Shown here piece after piece: positions 1 through 6,052 of a stretch of DNA of 6,053 nt; position 1 is the first letter of the stretch; every line of letters begins with the position of its first letter. Origin of the DNA: Hyphomicrobiales bacterium. GTDB lineage: Bacteria; Pseudomonadota; Alphaproteobacteria; Rhizobiales; Devosiaceae. The translations under genes were made by a program, and so were the position numbers. The stretch spans positions 1 to 6,053 of the forward strand of contig JALWTJ010000251.1 in assembly GCA_027082895.1 (NCBI GenBank), in the 5' to 3' direction. The notes under the pieces were generated by a model. The model made no database searches. It was not told the origin of the DNA and worked only from the letters and a program-made list of their open reading frames with translations.

Positions 1-1
1 G

Positions 2-820
2 GGGGCCGCATCCACAAGACGGGCGGTCCGGTTCGTACGCGCCCTTTTGGGGGCGGGAAGCGGTATTCGTGAGGGGGATCGCTATCTGGTGCGCCGCGGG
101 GAGATGACTCGGGAAGCGGGCAGGAAAGGCCGTACATCATCAGGAGGGCGGGTCTTCAGCCTCCCGGTGGCCCAGGTGCGGCGCCTTGTCGCTGACGGCG
201 TGTTGCATCTTGAGGCAGACCGGTGCCGGCCAACCGATGCCGCCCCTTGCTGGTTAAAGCGGCAACTGGCGGGTGAAGGAAACCATGCCGCCCAGCATCG
301 CCGGATTCGTTCAACACCACTGGCTCCCCAGGTCAATGATCTGGAAGGCGTTCTGGGCCGTCTGGCCAGCCCTTCCGGCAAGGATGCACAAGCATTCCTT
401 TCCCCTCACCATCTGGCGGCGGCCCGGCACGTGACCGATCTTTTCCAGCGGGCCCGGATGGTGCCACGCATGACCATGTCCTATGATCCGGCCCGCATCC
501 GGGCGCCGGGGAACGGGAGAAACCTGCCGCTCAGTCCCGCGGAATCGGCGGGCGATGCCAGCCGGAAACTGCAGGATTGCCTCGGTTCCCTGCCCTCCGA
601 ATGCGCGGGTGTGGTGCGGGATGTGTGCGGGTTTCAGAAGGGGTTGCAACAGGTGGAGTTCGAGCGGCAATGGCCGCGCCGGTCCGCCAAGCTGATCCTG
701 CGCGTGGGGCTCGGGCTGGTGGCGGACCATTTCGGCCTGTCCTGCGGCACGGAACAACGTTCCGGCACCAGGTCGCGCAACTGGAAGGATCAGGGGGCCC
801 GTGCCGGTTTCGTGCGCTGA
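2..820 (+). CDS. DUF6456 domain protein, 5' end outside window
   Basis: The reading frame is open from the left edge (272 codons) to a TGA at 818-820. The first start codon inside the window is a TTG at 47, but the residues before it (STRRAVRFVRALLGAG) already look like coding sequence, so the true start probably lies upstream. The C-terminal two thirds (about residues 97-231 counted from the TTG) resembles the alphaproteobacterial DUF6456 family. Recognisable parts are LxRLASPSGKDAQAFLSPHHLAAARHVTDLF, split here as LGRLASPSG and AARHVTDLF, then an R-M-x-P-R-M stretch, the VVRDVCGFQKGLQQVE helix and WPRRSAKLILRVGLGLVADHFG. The N-terminal part has the basic, alternating look of a winged-helix-like region (VAQVRRLVADGVLHLE), so DNA binding is possible but not shown. 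Biochemical function is unknown. The tail after residue 231 is Arg/Gly-rich and probably disordered. It converges on sufE with 30 bp between the stops. Family call is from recalled motif similarity. Confidence 0.8.
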   Translation, partial: GAASTRRAVRFVRALLGAGSGIREGDRYLVRRGEMTREAGRKGRTSSGGRVFSLPVAQVRRLVADGVLHLEADRCRPTDAAPCWLKRQLAGEGNHAAQHRRIRSTPLAPQVNDLEGVLGRLASPSGKDAQAFLSPHHLAAARHVTDLFQRARMVPRMTMSYDPARIRAPGNGRNLPLSPAESAGDASRKLQDCLGSLPSECAGVVRDVCGFQKGLQQVEFERQWPRRSAKLILRVGLGLVADHFGLSCGTEQRSGTRSRNWKDQGARAGFVR

Positions 821-850
821 CAGACTTCAGCTGCCAGGCAGGCGAACCGC

Positions 851-1282
851 TCAGCCCTGCTGACAGGCTTCCGCCTCCCGGCGTATCCGCTCCACCATGG
901 CTTTCAGACCATTGGAGCGCTGGGACGTCAGGTGTTCACGCAGTCCGAGCCTGTCGAACATTTCCACCGCATCCGTTCGGGCGATCCATTGCGCATCGCG
1001 GCCCGAATAGTAGGCGATCAGAACCGCAACCAGTCCCTTGACGATCATGGCATCCGAGTCTCCCTCGAATTCCATTTTGACCTTTCCGTCTTCTTGCACG
1101 GTGCGGGACACCAGCCACACGTTGGATACGCACCCGTGAACCTTGTTCGCCTCCGTTCTTTGGGAGGCGGGCAGGGGGTCCAGCATGCCCCCCAGTTCGA
1201 TCAGGTACTTGTAGCGGTCTTCCCAATCATCCAGAAAGGTCAGGTTGTCGGAGATGTCTTCAAAACTGTTTGGCGCGCTCAT
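851..1282 (-). CDS. sufE: SufE family cysteine desulfuration protein
   Basis: 143-residue cytoplasmic protein of normal SufE length. SufE accepts the persulfide sulfur from the cysteine desulfurase SufS and passes it on for Fe-S cluster assembly on SufBCD. Visible hallmarks are the N-terminal FEDISDNLTFLDDWEDRYKY helix with LIELGGMLDPLP, the catalytic segment VHGCVSNVWL with the sulfur-accepting Cys51 (compare the PGCQSQVW type of E. coli SufE), and the C-terminal LGLREHLTSQRSNGLKAMVERI, typical of the family. The ATG at 1280-1282 gives the canonical N-terminus, but no good ribosome site precedes it. A TTG at 1298-1300 in frame is preceded by AGAGGG at 6 nt and would add six residues, so it may be the real start. 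The frame stays open to 1405 but that extension is not SufE-like. No sufS, sufB, sufC or sufD is in the window, so this is a stand-alone copy, a common arrangement in alphaproteobacteria. Confidence 0.93.
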   Translation of the reverse strand: MSAPNSFEDISDNLTFLDDWEDRYKYLIELGGMLDPLPASQRTEANKVHGCVSNVWLVSRTVQEDGKVKMEFEGDSDAMIVKGLVAVLIAYYSGRDAQWIARTDAVEMFDRLGLREHLTSQRSNGLKAMVERIRREAEACQQG

Positions 1283-1297
1283 GGGCGCTATGTAGGC

Positions 1298-1311
1298 CAA
1301 ACACGTCCCTC
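1298..1311 (-). promoter_or_regulatory. Ribosome site and alternative TTG start of sufE
   Basis: On the minus strand the sequence reads AGAGGG-ACGTGT-TTG: a purine-rich Shine-Dalgarno-like hexamer six bases before an in-frame TTG. The same hexamer is 24 nt from the family-typical ATG at 1282, too far for normal initiation there. It therefore favours a start six residues upstream (LAYIAP before MSAPNS). This is an inference from spacing only. Confidence 0.4.
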
Positions 1312-1350
1312 TTTCCACTGGATTCTTGCAGAAAGGAAGAAAGGGGGGGT

Positions 1351-1383
1351 GAGCCGCAGGGCGGGGCAGCGCGCCTGCGGCTC
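1351..1383 (-). terminator. GC-rich 10-bp stem-loop, possible terminator
   Basis: GAGCCGCAGG (1351-1360) and CCTGCGGCTC (1374-1383) are perfect inverted repeats separated by 13 bases. On the minus strand the stem lies downstream of the small two-cysteine gene and is followed by A, seven C, then a T-rich pyrimidine stretch rather than a clean T run. It may be a weak intrinsic terminator, or a structure in an mRNA that reads through into sufE. On the plus strand nothing upstream needs terminating and no T tract follows. Confidence 0.5.
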
Positions 1384-1392
1384 TATCACGAA

Positions 1393-1429
1393 AACACTCC
1401 TGCAATGCGTCGGGGGGACGTCGAGTGTT
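1393..1429 (-). terminator. Second stem-loop after the two-cysteine gene
   Basis: AACACTC (1393-1399) pairs with GAGTGTT (1423-1429), and inside it CGTC (1408-1411) pairs with GACG (1417-1420) around a GGGGG loop, leaving an asymmetric internal loop. On the minus strand the structure begins about 30 nt after the stop of the upstream gene and its distal arm runs into GTGTTTTC, a short T run. It could be a weak terminator. The stem is shorter and less regular than the hairpin at 1351-1383. Confidence 0.3.
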
Positions 1430-1458
1430 CCCGGATATGAAATTCGTGCGGTACCGAC

Positions 1459-1767
1459 CTATCCTTTTCGTGTCAGCCGGGGGCGTGGCACCGGTATCGT
1501 GCCGTTTGCATGGCCGCCCCCGGTCGTGCTGCCTGATGCGACCGGCGCACGCAGGGAGGCGGCAACACCATCCAGAAGCAGAACTCCCGCATCAAGGCAG
1601 GTTTCCCCCGCACAGGCGGCACGCACCGCCCCCTGTCCCAACGCCACCATGCCGGCGGTCCGGATGGCCCCGGAGTCAGGAAGGGACAAGGATTGACCCA
1701 CATCCACCCGCGGCCCGATTGCAATGAATGCCACTGCCAGCCAGAATATCGAACGTAACAGACCCAT
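1459..1767 (-). CDS. Small exported or membrane-anchored two-cysteine protein, DUF5330-like
   Basis: 102-residue protein. The N-terminus MGLLRSIFWLAVAFIAIGP is a short positively charged start followed by a hydrophobic stretch, read as a signal peptide or single membrane anchor, so the rest should sit in the periplasm. The middle contains C-A-G-E-T-C (Cys52 and Cys57) inside an Ala/Gly/Leu-rich helical segment (VALGQGAVRAAC ... CLDAGVLLLDGVAASL). That spacing loosely resembles the small alphaproteobacterial DUF5330 proteins that also start with a membrane helix and carry two cysteines. The similarity is weak and the family call is tentative. The last 25 residues are Gly/Pro/Arg-rich. The start is supported by GGCAGGA just before the ATG. 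It is upstream of sufE on the same strand with a 176-nt spacer containing two hairpins, and divergent from the kinase gene. Function is unknown. Confidence 0.6.
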   Translation of the reverse strand: MGLLRSIFWLAVAFIAIGPRVDVGQSLSLPDSGAIRTAGMVALGQGAVRAACAGETCLDAGVLLLDGVAASLRAPVASGSTTGGGHANGTIPVPRPRLTRKG

Positions 1768-1869
1768 GTTCCTGCCCGAATGTCAGCCGTTCCCGTCCTG
1801 CGCGGGGTCCGGCAAGTTGAACCTGCCCCATCCCTAGGCCATCCCCGTTAAGCAAGCTTCGCAGAAACC

Positions 1870-1883
1870 GATAAAATTTTATC
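1870..1883. promoter_or_regulatory. Perfect 14-bp palindrome GATAAAATTTTATC
   Basis: The 14 bases equal their own reverse complement, and the flanking bases (C on both sides) end the symmetry. It lies roughly midway in the only large intergenic gap, and each strand reads a TAAAAT -10-like hexamer within it. It could be an operator for a dimeric regulator acting on both divergent genes or simply an AT-rich melting region. No regulator can be named from the sequence. Confidence 0.45.
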
Positions 1884-1935
1884 CAATCGCCAGAAACTTC
1901 CAGGTGCGGCGCCGGCAACATTCTGTTTACTCTAA

Positions 1936-1972
1936 CGGCAAGATTCCCCTCCCGGCAGCGGGGGAAATGCCG
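1936..1972. repeat. Imperfect inverted repeat upstream of the kinase gene
   Basis: CGGCA (1936-1940) pairs with TGCCG (1968-1972), and TTCCCC (1944-1949) pairs with GGGGAA (1961-1966), with an internal loop of three versus one base and an 11-base apical loop. It lies 87-124 nt before the kinase ATG, where it could be part of the leader RNA or an operator. There is no T tract, so it is not read as a terminator. Confidence 0.3.
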
Positions 1973-1986
1973 AATCCGGAAGCCCC

Positions 1987-2001
1987 TTAAACATGTCTTA
2001 G
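1987..2001. promoter_or_regulatory. Near-consensus CtrA-type box
   Basis: TTAA-N7-TTAG, seven of eight conserved positions of the TTAA-N7-TTAA full site bound by the alphaproteobacterial cell-cycle regulator CtrA. It is 58 bases upstream of the kinase start codon, in a plausible place for control of the kinase operon. This is a motif match only; a single mismatch in the distal half-site would probably weaken binding. Confidence 0.4.
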
Positions 2002-2059
2002 TGGGTGAGGATGATGGTGGCAGCAGACCGCGCGAGCGGCGCTGTAACCGAGTCGAGTA

Positions 2060-3970
2060 ATGCGTAACACATCCAGTCCCATCCCGATTGATACCGACAG
2101 CACCACCTCCCAGTCCTTTGCCATGGGCGGGTTGCAGAACATGCGGAAAAAACTGATGTTCCGGATGGCGCTGTCCATGCTGGTTCTCTCGATTCTGCTG
2201 CTGCCCTTTGCACTGGTGGCCCTGCGCCAGGGGCAGTATGTGCCCCTGATCCTGTCCATTCTGGTTGCTGCGGTCACCACCCATTCCATGATTGCACTCA
2301 AGACCGGCAATATCCGGCGTTCGGTCCTTCCTGAAACCTTCGGTCTGGTGCTGATGGGGGGGCTGTTGACCCTTGCCGATCCGGATCTTGTCGATCCCGG
2401 TCTGGCCATTCTTGTGCTTGTGCCCGTCCATCATCTGCTGACCAATGGCAAGATCAGCAACGCCAGCGCCAGCGCCGTGCTCTCGTTCCTTGCGGCCTTT
2501 GCCGGTCTGTGCACCGCCGGCTGGGTCCCCGGCCTGTTGTCCGATGCCTCCATGATCCGCCTGACCGGGCTGGGATATTTCCTTCCCCTCATGGCAAGCC
2601 ACCTGTTCAGCGCTTACCGATTGTCCCGGATGCGCCAGCACCGGGAGCGGGCCCACAGTCTGGCTGTTCGTCAACTGGCGGATCGCATGGGCGACGGTTA
2701 TGTGCGCTTCTCGGTGACTGGCAGCGTTCAATATGTCTCAAGCGGCGTGCTCGAACTGCTGGGTGCACGGGCTTTTGAACTGGCCGGAACGGGGCTGCTG
2801 GAGAGGGTGCATGTGCTGGATCGCCCCATCTTTCTCAAGGCGGTTTCGGACAACGCCCATGCCGAGTCGGGCGCCAACATGGTCAAGACCCTTGAGGTGC
2901 GCCTGCGCAGCGATACAGCCGGGGAAAAGGAAAAGGGGGAAAAGAGTGATTTCATCTGGGTCGAAATGTTCTTTTCGCCCGTACGGGAAGTCAACCCGGC
3001 GGATCGGGCTATCGAGATCGTCGCCCTGCTGCGCAACGTGACCAACCGCAAGGACCGGGAATTCGAACTGATCAAGGCCCGCAAGGCCGCCGAGGAAGCA
3101 TCCTCCATAAAGTCCGGTTTTCTGGCCACCATCGGCCACGAATTGCGCACCCCCCTGAACGCCATTGTCGGTTTCTCCGAAATGATGACCAACGGTATCG
3201 GGGGCGAGATGCAGCCCGCCCATCTGGAATATGCAAAGCTGATCCATCAGAGCGGTCACCATCTGCTCGACGTGGTCAACATGCTGCTGGACATGTCCAA
3301 GATCGAGGCGGGCAAGTTTGAATTGCACGTCACCGGGTTCGAGCCGGCCAATCTGGTGCGCCCGTGCAAGCAGATGATGGATTCCGCTGCCAGTGAAAAG
3401 AATGTCCGGATTGTAACCGACATTGCGGGCAATCTGCCCACCGTACATGGGGACGAACGTGCCTGCCGCCAGATCCTGATCAATCTGCTGTCCAATGCCA
3501 TAAAGTTTTCCCATCCCGGTGGCGAAATCACCGTGGGTGCCCGCAGGCAGGGCGGTTATCTGGTTCTGAGCGTGACCGACACCGGCATCGGCATGTCACG
3601 GGAATCCGCGCAGCGGGTTGGGGAAGCATTTTATCAGGCCCATAATGGTCTCAGCCGCCAGTACGAAGGCACCGGGCTTGGCCTGTCCATCGTCAAGGGG
3701 CTGGTGGAATTGCACCAGGGCAAGCTCAAGATCGATTCCGAACTGGGACGGGGGACGACCATATCGGTCATGCTCCCGCTCAAGGGACCACGGGCAGTGC
3801 CCGCTGAAACGCCGAATGTCACCCGCCTTGCGCCGTCGGCGAATACCTCTTCAGCCACCGCGTGCTACGAGCCGGACCCGCAACAGGTAGTGCAGGAACG
3901 CAAGCAGCACGAAGCCGTCCGTGAACCATCTTACGACCCACGCCAAGAACAAAAGAGTGCAGTTCAATGA
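2060..3970 (+). CDS. Membrane-bound PAS sensor histidine kinase
   Basis: 636-residue two-component kinase that should autophosphorylate on His360 and pass phosphate to a response regulator, none of which is in the window. Residues about 33-190 hold several hydrophobic segments (near 36-55, 61-80, 93-106, 115-126, 137-157 and 168-185), so the N-terminus is a multi-pass membrane region with little periplasmic loop. A PAS domain follows (about 203-328: GYVRFSVTGSVQYVSSGVLE, LLERVHVLDRPIF, WVEMFFSPV), then a short helix, the dimerisation domain with GHELRTPLNAIVGFSEMM (355-376), and the ATPase domain with the N box INLLSNAIKF (Asn475, Asn479), G1 DTGIG (507-511), F-box Phe524 and G2 GTGLGLSIVKGL (537-548). 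All catalytic motifs are intact. The dimerisation sequence resembles the DivJ/PleC/PdhS type, but assignment to one is not possible. About 60 polar residues trail the catalytic core. An in-frame TAA at 2045 makes 2060 the most upstream ATG; its ribosome site is weak, and Met22 or Met28 are alternatives. Confidence 0.93.
   Translation: MRNTSSPIPIDTDSTTSQSFAMGGLQNMRKKLMFRMALSMLVLSILLLPFALVALRQGQYVPLILSILVAAVTTHSMIALKTGNIRRSVLPETFGLVLMGGLLTLADPDLVDPGLAILVLVPVHHLLTNGKISNASASAVLSFLAAFAGLCTAGWVPGLLSDASMIRLTGLGYFLPLMASHLFSAYRLSRMRQHRERAHSLAVRQLADRMGDGYVRFSVTGSVQYVSSGVLELLGARAFELAGTGLLERVHVLDRPIFLKAVSDNAHAESGANMVKTLEVRLRSDTAGEKEKGEKSDFIWVEMFFSPVREVNPADRAIEIVALLRNVTNRKDREFELIKARKAAEEASSIKSGFLATIGHELRTPLNAIVGFSEMMTNGIGGEMQPAHLEYAKLIHQSGHHLLDVVNMLLDMSKIEAGKFELHVTGFEPANLVRPCKQMMDSAASEKNVRIVTDIAGNLPTVHGDERACRQILINLLSNAIKFSHPGGEITVGARRQGGYLVLSVTDTGIGMSRESAQRVGEAFYQAHNGLSRQYEGTGLGLSIVKGLVELHQGKLKIDSELGRGTTISVMLPLKGPRAVPAETPNVTRLAPSANTSSATACYEPDPQQVVQERKQHEAVREPSYDPRQEQKSAVQ
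3967..3970 (+). promoter_or_regulatory. ATGA stop-start overlap
   Basis: The ATG of the peptidoglycan-binding gene (3967-3969) overlaps the TGA of the kinase (3968-3970). No strong Shine-Dalgarno precedes it (the upstream bases are AGAGTGCAGTTCA), which fits re-initiation by ribosomes finishing the kinase and roughly tied expression of the two proteins. Confidence 0.75.
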
Positions 3971-4908
3971 ACCCGTCCCGGTCCGGCCCCGCGCCCATCG
4001 ATTTCTTTGCTCCCCTGTTCGATCATTTCCGCTCGGCCCTGCATGTGGCGCTGGCAAGGTTCCTCGCCGCCCCTTTGCGCAATTCGGCCATTGGCCTGGT
4101 TTCCATCTCCATCGCATGGTCGGCCAGCAACGCCCTGTTCTGGCAAAGCCGGGCCCACCCCTCGCCATTTTTCGCGTCCCCGACGCGCGGGCTGGTGGTT
4201 GAGCATGCCAATGCCACCTCTACTCCGATAATTGCTCCTCAGCCCCTGGAACGGGCCGTTCGGCAGGCCGCCCAGCGCCATGTTGCCCCCGTACAGCCGG
4301 CACCCGCCCCCCTGCCGCCGGCGGCGCCTTCCGCCCAGCAGGGACAGGTGACCAACCAGATGCTGGCCGACGCCCAGCGCGCCCTGACCCGGATGGGCCT
4401 TTATGATGGCAAGATTGATGGGTATTACGGACCGCAGACGGCCGCGGCCATTCGTGCCTTTGAAACCCGGGTCGGATTGCCCGCCAAGGGGGCGCTGGCC
4501 TATGGCGTCATTTCCATGATCAACAGTTCGGCCACCCCTGTCTTTTCGGCTCCTGCTGATGCGGCGCCTCAAGCTTCGGTACAGGCGCCGGAAATGCCGG
4601 TTGCCGTTGCACCGCAAAATGATCCGTTGCAGAGAATTGCGGATTCAGTTGCCAATGAACCCTCCCCGCAGGCCGTGGCTTCCGCCAGCCCTGCCGCAAC
4701 GGACCCGGTAACCGATCGGAAGCTGGTCGAACAGATCCAGCGCGGTCTGGCCAGCCTTGGCTTCTACAATCAGGCCATTGACGGTATCGCCGGGGAATCC
4801 ACGGCACGGGCCATCCGCGAATTCGAGAATTTCAAGAGCTATCGTCTGACGGGTCAGGTCAGCCCCGAACTGCTGGTCTGGCTGCGCGAATCGGGCGCCC
4901 AGATCTGA
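3967..4908 (+). CDS. Membrane-anchored protein with two peptidoglycan-binding domains
   Basis: 313 residues. One hydrophobic segment (about 41-58, AIGLVSISIAWSASNALFW) follows a roughly 40-residue N-terminal stretch and would anchor the protein in the inner membrane with the C-terminal part in the periplasm. A Pro/Ala/Gln-rich linker (about 90-127) leads to a first PG_binding_1-type repeat (about 133-186: AQRALTRMGLYDGKIDGYYG, then TAAAIRAFETRVGL). A second Ala/Pro-rich linker leads to a second repeat (about 253-308: IQRGLASLGFYNQAIDGIAG, then STARAIREFENFKSYRLTG). These modules usually bind cell-wall glycan or peptide. No hydrolase, amidase or transpeptidase domain is visible, so it is a binder or scaffold rather than an enzyme. 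Its ATG overlaps the kinase TGA (ATGA, 3967-3970), implying translational coupling and probable joint function at the envelope. Confidence 0.9.
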   Translation: MNPSRSGPAPIDFFAPLFDHFRSALHVALARFLAAPLRNSAIGLVSISIAWSASNALFWQSRAHPSPFFASPTRGLVVEHANATSTPIIAPQPLERAVRQAAQRHVAPVQPAPAPLPPAAPSAQQGQVTNQMLADAQRALTRMGLYDGKIDGYYGPQTAAAIRAFETRVGLPAKGALAYGVISMINSSATPVFSAPADAAPQASVQAPEMPVAVAPQNDPLQRIADSVANEPSPQAVASASPAATDPVTDRKLVEQIQRGLASLGFYNQAIDGIAGESTARAIREFENFKSYRLTGQVSPELLVWLRESGAQI

Positions 4909-4921
4909 GCGGTATGATCCG

Positions 4922-5269
4922 GTGAGCACCCTGCGCGCCGATATCTGGGTATCCGCCTTTGTCCGCGCCCACAACAACCGGGGAAACATCTGCGTCGTTT
5001 CGCGTCGCGGTCACGAGGTCTCCGGCCAGATATGGATCGAGGTGGACCATCTCGATGGCACCGGCAGCCTGTTTTCCCCCGCTCCCATGATGGCCTATCC
5101 GCCCGAAGCCACCGACATGCTGTTTCAGGTGCAGATGGAGCATGCGCCCATGGCCGACATTGCCGAACGGCTGCGCCGCGAACAGGAATTCGATCCCGAT
5201 TTCTGGCATATCGTCCTGGAGAGCCGCAGCCCCGAACCCGGACTGAACCTGTGGCGGCCGGAAAACTGA
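4922..5269 (+). CDS. DUF1491 family protein
   Basis: 115-residue, probably cytoplasmic protein matching the small alphaproteobacterial DUF1491 family by its pattern: LRADIWVSAFVRAHNNRGN at the start, VVSRRGHEVSGQIWIEV, a LFSPAP segment, and LRREQEFDPDFWHIVLESR near the end. Function is unknown; no catalytic motif, signal peptide or membrane helix is visible. The start is the GTG at 4922, 13 nt after the stop of the peptidoglycan-binding gene. The nearby ATG at 4914 is in another frame and hits a stop after three codons. The only ribosome-site candidate is a weak GAGCGG overlapping the previous stop. Tight spacing suggests it is the third gene of the kinase operon. It converges on the DUF2336 gene with 33 bp between. 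Confidence 0.85.
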   Translation: MSTLRADIWVSAFVRAHNNRGNICVVSRRGHEVSGQIWIEVDHLDGTGSLFSPAPMMAYPPEATDMLFQVQMEHAPMADIAERLRREQEFDPDFWHIVLESRSPEPGLNLWRPEN

Positions 5270-5302
5270 CAGGCACGTCCCGCTGTCTGGCCCTGCGGCC
5301 CG

Positions 5303-6052
5303 TCAGCTGGCCCGGCGTGCGCCGATCCGTTCCAGAGCATCAATGGCCCGGGTGATGGCCGGATCCGCCGAAACCCGACGCGCCGCGGGCGCCCGTTGCC
5401 TGTCTTCGGTAAAGGGCCGGTACTGGGGCTTGGCCAGATCCAGCAGATTGACATCGCCGCGCCAGGCGCTGAGAAGAAAGGCCATGGCGTCGGCCGAAAT
5501 GTTCTTGAACATGCGGGCAAATTCGCCAAGGGTGCGCGAACGATCCTCCTCCTCATGGGAGGTGGCATGTATGATCACCTTCAGCCCGTCCTGGGATGAA
5601 AGCCCGAAGGCGCGCAGGATCACGAACAGGGCAGCCCCGCTGACATCATGGGCAATCTGGCCGCACCGGACTTCGTCCAGCCGCGTAATCTGGTGCAGCA
5701 GACGGGTAACTTCGGGCCGCCGGTTTTCCATGAACAGCTTCATGAGTGCCTTGGACAGATCATCGGTGCGCAGGGAAATCTGTTCAAGCGTGCGCTTGAT
5801 GGGCGCCGCCGGTGTCTTGCGCAGGGCAAAGGCTTCGATCACCTTGAGCCGGTCCGCCTCTTCCAGATCGAAGAAGGCGGGTGCCAGAAGGGCGGTGTCG
5901 AAATCCTTGCGCTTGGCCAGGGACTGGGCAACCTTGTGATCCATCTGGGCGGAACGGGCAAGGGCGTTCAGGTATGGCCCCCTTGGCCGCACCGATTCAT
6001 TGGCAGCCAGAGCCCGATAGACCCGCCGGCTGTTCAACTGGAACAGCTTGGC
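5303..6052 (-). CDS. DUF2336 domain protein, 5' end outside window
   Basis: 249 codons are visible, from the right edge to the TGA at 5303-5305. The frame remains open beyond the first internal start (TTG at 6035-6037), with coding-like residues AKLFQLNSRRVYRALAANES running in from the edge, so the true start lies outside. Full-length relatives are usually around 350 residues or more, so roughly the C-terminal two thirds is present. The visible part is almost all alpha-helical, with repeat-like helix pairs (for example ADRLKVIEAF and a segment RRPEVTRLLHQITRLDEV followed by GAALFVILRAFGLSS), the sort of HEAT-like arrangement recalled for DUF2336. The last 40 residues are Arg/Ala-rich and polar. 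No membrane helix or enzyme motif is seen. Function is unknown. It is convergent with the DUF1491 gene and so not part of the kinase operon. Confidence 0.75.
   Translation of the reverse strand, partial: AKLFQLNSRRVYRALAANESVRPRGPYLNALARSAQMDHKVAQSLAKRKDFDTALLAPAFFDLEEADRLKVIEAFALRKTPAAPIKRTLEQISLRTDDLSKALMKLFMENRRPEVTRLLHQITRLDEVRCGQIAHDVSGAALFVILRAFGLSSQDGLKVIIHATSHEEEDRSRTLGEFARMFKNISADAMAFLLSAWRGDVNLLDLAKPQYRPFTEDRQRAPAARRVSADPAITRAIDALERIGARRAS

Larger units (their letters stand above)
1768..2059. promoter_or_regulatory. Divergent intergenic region with candidate promoters
   Basis: This 292-bp region separates the leftward two-cysteine gene from the rightward kinase operon and must hold both promoters. 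It includes the most AT-rich patch in the window (about 1848-1883). A possible rightward promoter is TTAAGC (1848-1853), an 18-base spacer and TAAAAT (1872-1877), with a good -10 but a poor -35. The -10 sits inside a palindrome, so the minus strand carries the same TAAAAT at 1881-1876, without a convincing -35. No additional ORF with coding character was recognised here. Confidence 0.5.

Noticed and set aside
831..841. CTGCC-A-GGCAG between the convergent DUF6456 and sufE stops
   Set aside because: A one-base loop cannot form a hairpin with all five pairs, and there is no T tract; it is only a short palindrome.
1283..1405. N-terminal extension of sufE by 41 residues
   Set aside because: The added residues are not SufE-like, contain the GC-rich hairpin, and would make the protein longer than the family norm. 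Only the short TTG extension has ribosome-site support.
932..1696. 254-codon plus-strand open frame across sufE and the small exported gene
   Set aside because: It is antisense to sufE, whose catalytic motif and length are unmistakable, and crosses two hairpins; its product shows no recognisable domain.
1676..2731. 351-codon minus-strand open frame covering the divergent region and the start of the kinase gene
   Set aside because: Its product is a Gln/His/Gly-rich composition with no domain, and it runs antisense to the membrane segments of an intact kinase. It is a shadow of GC-rich codon bias.
3964..4617. 217-codon minus-strand open frame antisense to the peptidoglycan-binding gene
   Set aside because: Arg/Gly-rich low-complexity product, opposite a protein with two clear peptidoglycan-binding repeats.
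5268..5287. Possible terminator GACAG/CTGTC between the convergent DUF1491 and DUF2336 genes
   Set aside because: Five base pairs with a 10-base loop and no T tract on either strand; too weak to call.
5343..5939. 198-codon plus-strand open frame antisense to the DUF2336 gene
   Set aside because: Ser/Arg/Ala-rich product without domain character; the minus-strand reading has helical repeats and family resemblance.
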